From JAZUCL01 sp045639125 (GTDB lineage Bacteria > Bacillota > Clostridia > Oscillospirales > QAMX01), in NCBI GenBank assembly GCA_045639125.1, contig JAZUCL010000010.1:1-64000 (forward strand): a DNA stretch of 64,000 nt, in the 5' to 3' direction. The translations under genes were made by a program, and so were the position numbers. Within the stretch, counting starts at the first letter, position 1. Each line of letters begins with the position of its first letter. This document shows positions 60,932-64,000 of the stretch, in pieces. Below the pieces are notes generated by a model that saw nothing but the letters and a program-made list of their open reading frames with translations, did not search any database and had not been told where the DNA came from.

Positions 60932-63900
60932 CTACTTAATAGGTGTCAAAACAATTTCAGAGAAAGCAGGATTGGTACTACCTATGGGATTTTTATCAAC
61001 TACTGTAAATGACAACTTGTTTACACCTTGATTAAGGGATACAGTACCCATAGATTTCCATTCGCATACTGCTACCCAAGTACTCGAAGGAAGATATAAG
61101 TTTTGAGTTTCACCTTGCTTAATATCGTTAAATAACATATCAACGACACCACGGGAACGAGCCTTGTTGAATAATACATCAACTGTATATTCCGTATTGG
61201 ATAATGGTACCTCAAAATCGAAATCAACCGAATCATCAAGCGAAACAAAGAAAGCACCACCTGATGGAGACTGATAATCAGGATAAAAAGTAACGCCGTT
61301 TGTAATACTACCTGCCATAGAATATGCAGGATATATGTATTTCTCAGCCTCAATACCTCTCCAAGATTCTGTCGGCAAATAAGCACTTACCATAGGTGCG
61401 GGAGAATCAACGAACTCAGATGCCATCTCACGGTCAAATCTAAACTCAAGTTGTGAGCCGTATGACAGACAGTTTCTTGAATTGATTGTCGTATCATAAG
61501 CAATAGGCTTTGTAGCACCGTTTTCACTCAACAAAATTGAATTACCTGTTGTAAGGTTAACAAATGTTGCATTGTTTTCCTCGTCAATCCTCCATGCGGT
61601 AACTTCAGAGTTAGTATCCTCAACATCTTCACGATTGAAACGAGGATCATCGATTACCTTCAATTCGTAAGTTGCTCTGTATATTTCGCCACACTTAACA
61701 TCAAACGGAAATTCTATACCCTTTGCAAGTTGAGCAGGAGTAACTGTGTAGACAACATCTTTGTCAGGGTCTACGTGCCAATCATCTGTCATACTGTCAG
61801 GAGGTGTAACACGAGAGAAACGAATATTCAACTCTGTCGGAATCTCAAATCCGTACTCAGGTATTGTGTCAGAGAAACGAACTGCTGTCAAATCTCCACT
61901 TGTTGGTGTAAAGAATGTAGTGAATGGAAGAACTGCACCTGCTGCAGGTGTTCCGTCATAAACCTTAACCATTCTGAGGAACATTGTATTTTGGAAATTG
62001 CCAAAAGTGAAAGGATATTCTCTGTAAATATCTTCCCATGCCTCAAGTGCTGCACTAATGTCAACACCTGCTTTGTAGAGATATGCCGCATTGAGTGCAC
62101 CCTCACCGATACAACTAGCTTCATGGGAAACATTCTTACGCCAATTCTCCGCCACAAACTCTGCGCTGTCATACCAAAATCTTCTGTCAAATGAATACTC
62201 ACGAACAAGGAACCACAGACAACCACGACCAAATTCAAGTAATTGTTCACGAAGTACAGGATCTTTCTCGTAGTAGCCTACCATCGTTGCTGCTGAACCA
62301 CAGTGTGCAACAACATTGTCAACTGCGTCAGTTACATTGTTGCCAACAGATAGACCTGTGGGGCTATACTCTGTCCAGTAGTACTTTTGACCATTCCATT
62401 CACCTGTATGGAAACCGTAACGTGGGAACTGGTAGTAAACAAACTCTCGAGCCATGTCAAGGTATTTTTCATCACCGAACAATTCATAGGCTCTTACAAG
62501 GGATGTAACATTCAAAGAATTGGTATGGTGATCGCCTTCATGGTATGTCCACGTATATCCCGGCACGTCTTTCCATATCCAGTCAAAGATAGTGAACGCA
62601 CCACGCCATTCAAGGCGAGGAACATATTTGTTTTCAGCATTTGGATCGCTCGTGTAATAGTCTTCAACGAAGGCATTTCTTCCGCCCTCTTTCCACTGTG
62701 AGTAATCCAAATAGGTGAGAAGTTCTTTTGCTCTCGTTGAAAAATACTCATTACCGGTCATAACGTAATTGGGTAGATAATTGAGTCGAACATAGTCAAA
62801 CTCTCTACGTGGAGCATACGTATCGGTATAGCCTGTGTGAGGAGACATTATCGGTCTGCCTACGATTGATGGGTCAATAACTTTTGCAGGCATGCCGGTA
62901 GCTGACATACCAAGAGAGCCTTCAATTACAGGCAATGCTTCATCATCTTTAATAACCGTTGGAGCAGCATTAAGTGCAAAGCCTCTTTCCTGACCGCCTG
63001 TATTTCCAAAGAACGCTGTGCGGAAGAAAGGTTCTGTCCAAAGGTTAGGTACTTCAGTTGCACGTTCCTTAGCAGGAACGAACAGATTCCAGAACTCCTG
63101 CGGATCGTCATTTGTGGGATCATCATCTTCCGGAGCGTAAAAACTTTCAGTAATATCAACTACATTTGTTACGTAGTGCTTATGACCATCAGCATCAGTA
63201 AGATACTGACCTAAAGTCATATCGTCAAACCATACTGTGCCGGCACCATTTTCAATGCCAAGGATAATAGCACACTTTACGGCTCCCATAGGAGTAGATT
63301 CTATCTCCATTTGTCCTTTTGTCCATTCAGTAGATGGAACTAAAGTCTTGCTGAAGGAAGAAATGAAGTTGTCATTTTTGTCATACCACATAAACTTCAA
63401 GTATGGATTTCCTACCATATTTGCTGTCTTGTAGTTAACCGCTAGTTCTACTGTTCTTGCCCCAGTAGCAGCAACATTAAATTGAGTAGCAGTAACCTTC
63501 TGCGTGTCATCAGATACGGACAAACGAAGTGACTGATTTCCACCGCACTTTTCATTCCTATCATATCTAGCACTACTTCCAACACCTGAAGCGGAAAATG
63601 TCCATGCGGAACTGTTTTCAAAATCAAAGTTGTAAGGGGTACGAACGCTGCCGGTCATTGTCATAGGAACAGTAACCGGTCCAAAAGTTATGTCATCGAA
63701 CCATAATGTACCGGAAGTTGCTTCAATGTCAGGATAGATGGTTACAGATTCTGCACCATCAGGGGGCATTACCTCATAAGTCAAACGAACCCACTTAGGC
63801 TCATCTTTTTCGACATATACACTTGTACTTGCAATACCAGCACCATCAGCGTCATTCCAGTTGACACGAATGTAAGGTGATTCGTCAACATCTACTGCAC

Positions 63901-64000
63901 GATACCATGCACTCAAACGATATACTAACTTATCCTCAGAATTAAGTTGCAAACGTGCCTGCTGTGCAAAGGCTCTACCTTTTGATGTCAAGGAGAGTTT
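60932..64000 (-). CDS. Large, probably secreted multidomain carbohydrate-active protein (5' end outside the window)
   Basis: At least 1022 residues, open at the window's right edge. Visible order: two jelly-roll, CBM-like domains, each ending with a matching strand (SGTLWFDDITFG near residue 96 and GAGTVWFDDMTLG near 247 of the visible part); a helical, Trp/Tyr-rich domain (about 370-690) resembling alpha/alpha-toroid glycosidases or polysaccharide lyases (NYLPNYVMTGNEYF, YHEGDHHTNSLNV, TDAVDNVVAHCGS); Ig-like or spacer segments; and a C-terminal CBM6/35-like domain beginning GIEAEKYIYPAYSM. There is no sortase motif or SLH domain at the C terminus. I cannot assign a GH or PL family, and the signal peptide lies beyond the edge. 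Confidence 0.75.
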   Translation of the reverse strand, partial: KLSLTSKGRAFAQQARLQLNSEDKLVYRLSAWYRAVDVDESPYIRVNWNDADGAGIASTSVYVEKDEPKWVRLTYEVMPPDGAESVTIYPDIEATSGTLWFDDITFGPVTVPMTMTGSVRTPYNFDFENSSAWTFSASGVGSSARYDRNEKCGGNQSLRLSVSDDTQKVTATQFNVAATGARTVELAVNYKTANMVGNPYLKFMWYDKNDNFISSFSKTLVPSTEWTKGQMEIESTPMGAVKCAIILGIENGAGTVWFDDMTLGQYLTDADGHKHYVTNVVDITESFYAPEDDDPTNDDPQEFWNLFVPAKERATEVPNLWTEPFFRTAFFGNTGGQERGFALNAAPTVIKDDEALPVIEGSLGMSATGMPAKVIDPSIVGRPIMSPHTGYTDTYAPRREFDYVRLNYLPNYVMTGNEYFSTRAKELLTYLDYSQWKEGGRNAFVEDYYTSDPNAENKYVPRLEWRGAFTIFDWIWKDVPGYTWTYHEGDHHTNSLNVTSLVRAYELFGDEKYLDMAREFVYYQFPRYGFHTGEWNGQKYYWTEYSPTGLSVGNNVTDAVDNVVAHCGSAATMVGYYEKDPVLREQLLEFGRGCLWFLVREYSFDRRFWYDSAEFVAENWRKNVSHEASCIGEGALNAAYLYKAGVDISAALEAWEDIYREYPFTFGNFQNTMFLRMVKVYDGTPAAGAVLPFTTFFTPTSGDLTAVRFSDTIPEYGFEIPTELNIRFSRVTPPDSMTDDWHVDPDKDVVYTVTPAQLAKGIEFPFDVKCGEIYRATYELKVIDDPRFNREDVEDTNSEVTAWRIDEENNATFVNLTTGNSILLSENGATKPIAYDTTINSRNCLSYGSQLEFRFDREMASEFVDSPAPMVSAYLPTESWRGIEAEKYIYPAYSMAGSITNGVTFYPDYQSPSGGAFFVSLDDSVDFDFEVPLSNTEYTVDVLFNKARSRGVVDMLFNDIKQGETQNLYLPSSTWVAVCEWKSMGTVSLNQGVNKLSFTVVDKNPIGSTNPAFSEIVLTPIK

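Noticed and set aside
1..64000. CRISPR array, tRNA genes, insertion sequences, origin
   Set aside because: No direct repeats of CRISPR spacing, no tRNA cloverleaf apart from the tmRNA ends, no transposase reading frame and no DnaA-box cluster were seen.

Overview
The window looks like a chromosome segment of a low-GC, Gram-positive anaerobe of the class Clostridia, possibly a gut Oscillospirales-type lineage. The support is a PolC-type DNA polymerase III, the order pyrH-frr-uppS-cdsA-dxr-rseP-ispG-polC, a HisZ-dependent short HisG, LytR-CpsA-Psr proteins, strong GGAGG ribosome sites and consensus sigma-A promoters. No rRNA or tRNA gene was seen, so the placement is by gene content only. Most of the window is ordinary core metabolism; the accessory material is confined to a few places.

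Layout. 1-257: hairpins belonging to a gene left of the window. 258-8867 (minus): an SDR oxidoreductase, then the operon pheA-aroB-aroC-aroE/aroK fusion-aroA-tyrA-aroF, which makes chorismate, phenylalanine and tyrosine precursors; 3-dehydroquinate dehydratase is the only shikimate step missing. A TetR regulator diverges from it, followed by an AbrB-like regulator and a two-gene ABC exporter. 11483-16331 (minus): a HAD phosphatase, a YeiH-type transporter, an array of GNRA-type hairpins separated by TATCG, an iron alcohol dehydrogenase and pyrC.

16509-21072 (plus): smpB and ssrA (tmRNA), then the relic of an element that apparently used ssrA as its target: the last ~49 codons of a tyrosine recombinase (minus) and a 3.3-kb piece of a phage/conjugative 'polyvalent' protein with a HELTH metallopeptidase motif. 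21348-27312: citrate synthase, then a CPA2 antiporter converging on trkA-trkH, so potassium/proton efflux and potassium uptake sit together. An aldo/keto reductase pseudogene and an unusual pyrH leader follow.

27929-38872 (plus): pyrH-frr-uppS-cdsA-dxr-rseP-ispG-polC and a small unknown gene (UMP kinase, ribosome recycling, undecaprenyl and phospholipid precursors, MEP isoprenoid steps, intramembrane protease, replicase). rseP has no ATG, GTG or TTG where it must begin. 38986-46590 (plus): hisZ-G-D-C-B-H-A-F-I-E, lacking only histidinol-phosphate phosphatase.

46635-64000 (minus): three small membrane or lipid-anchored proteins, rpsU, and a long operon read from smc through ftsY, rph, rdgB, yhbY, nadD, yqeK, two LCP genes and rsfS to leuS. 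Behind its own terminator, at the right edge, is the 3' part of a large, probably secreted, carbohydrate-active protein. I did not find a clear new multi-gene system. The best leads are the ssrA-linked relic, the TATCG hairpin array, the non-canonical rseP start and the pyrH leader.
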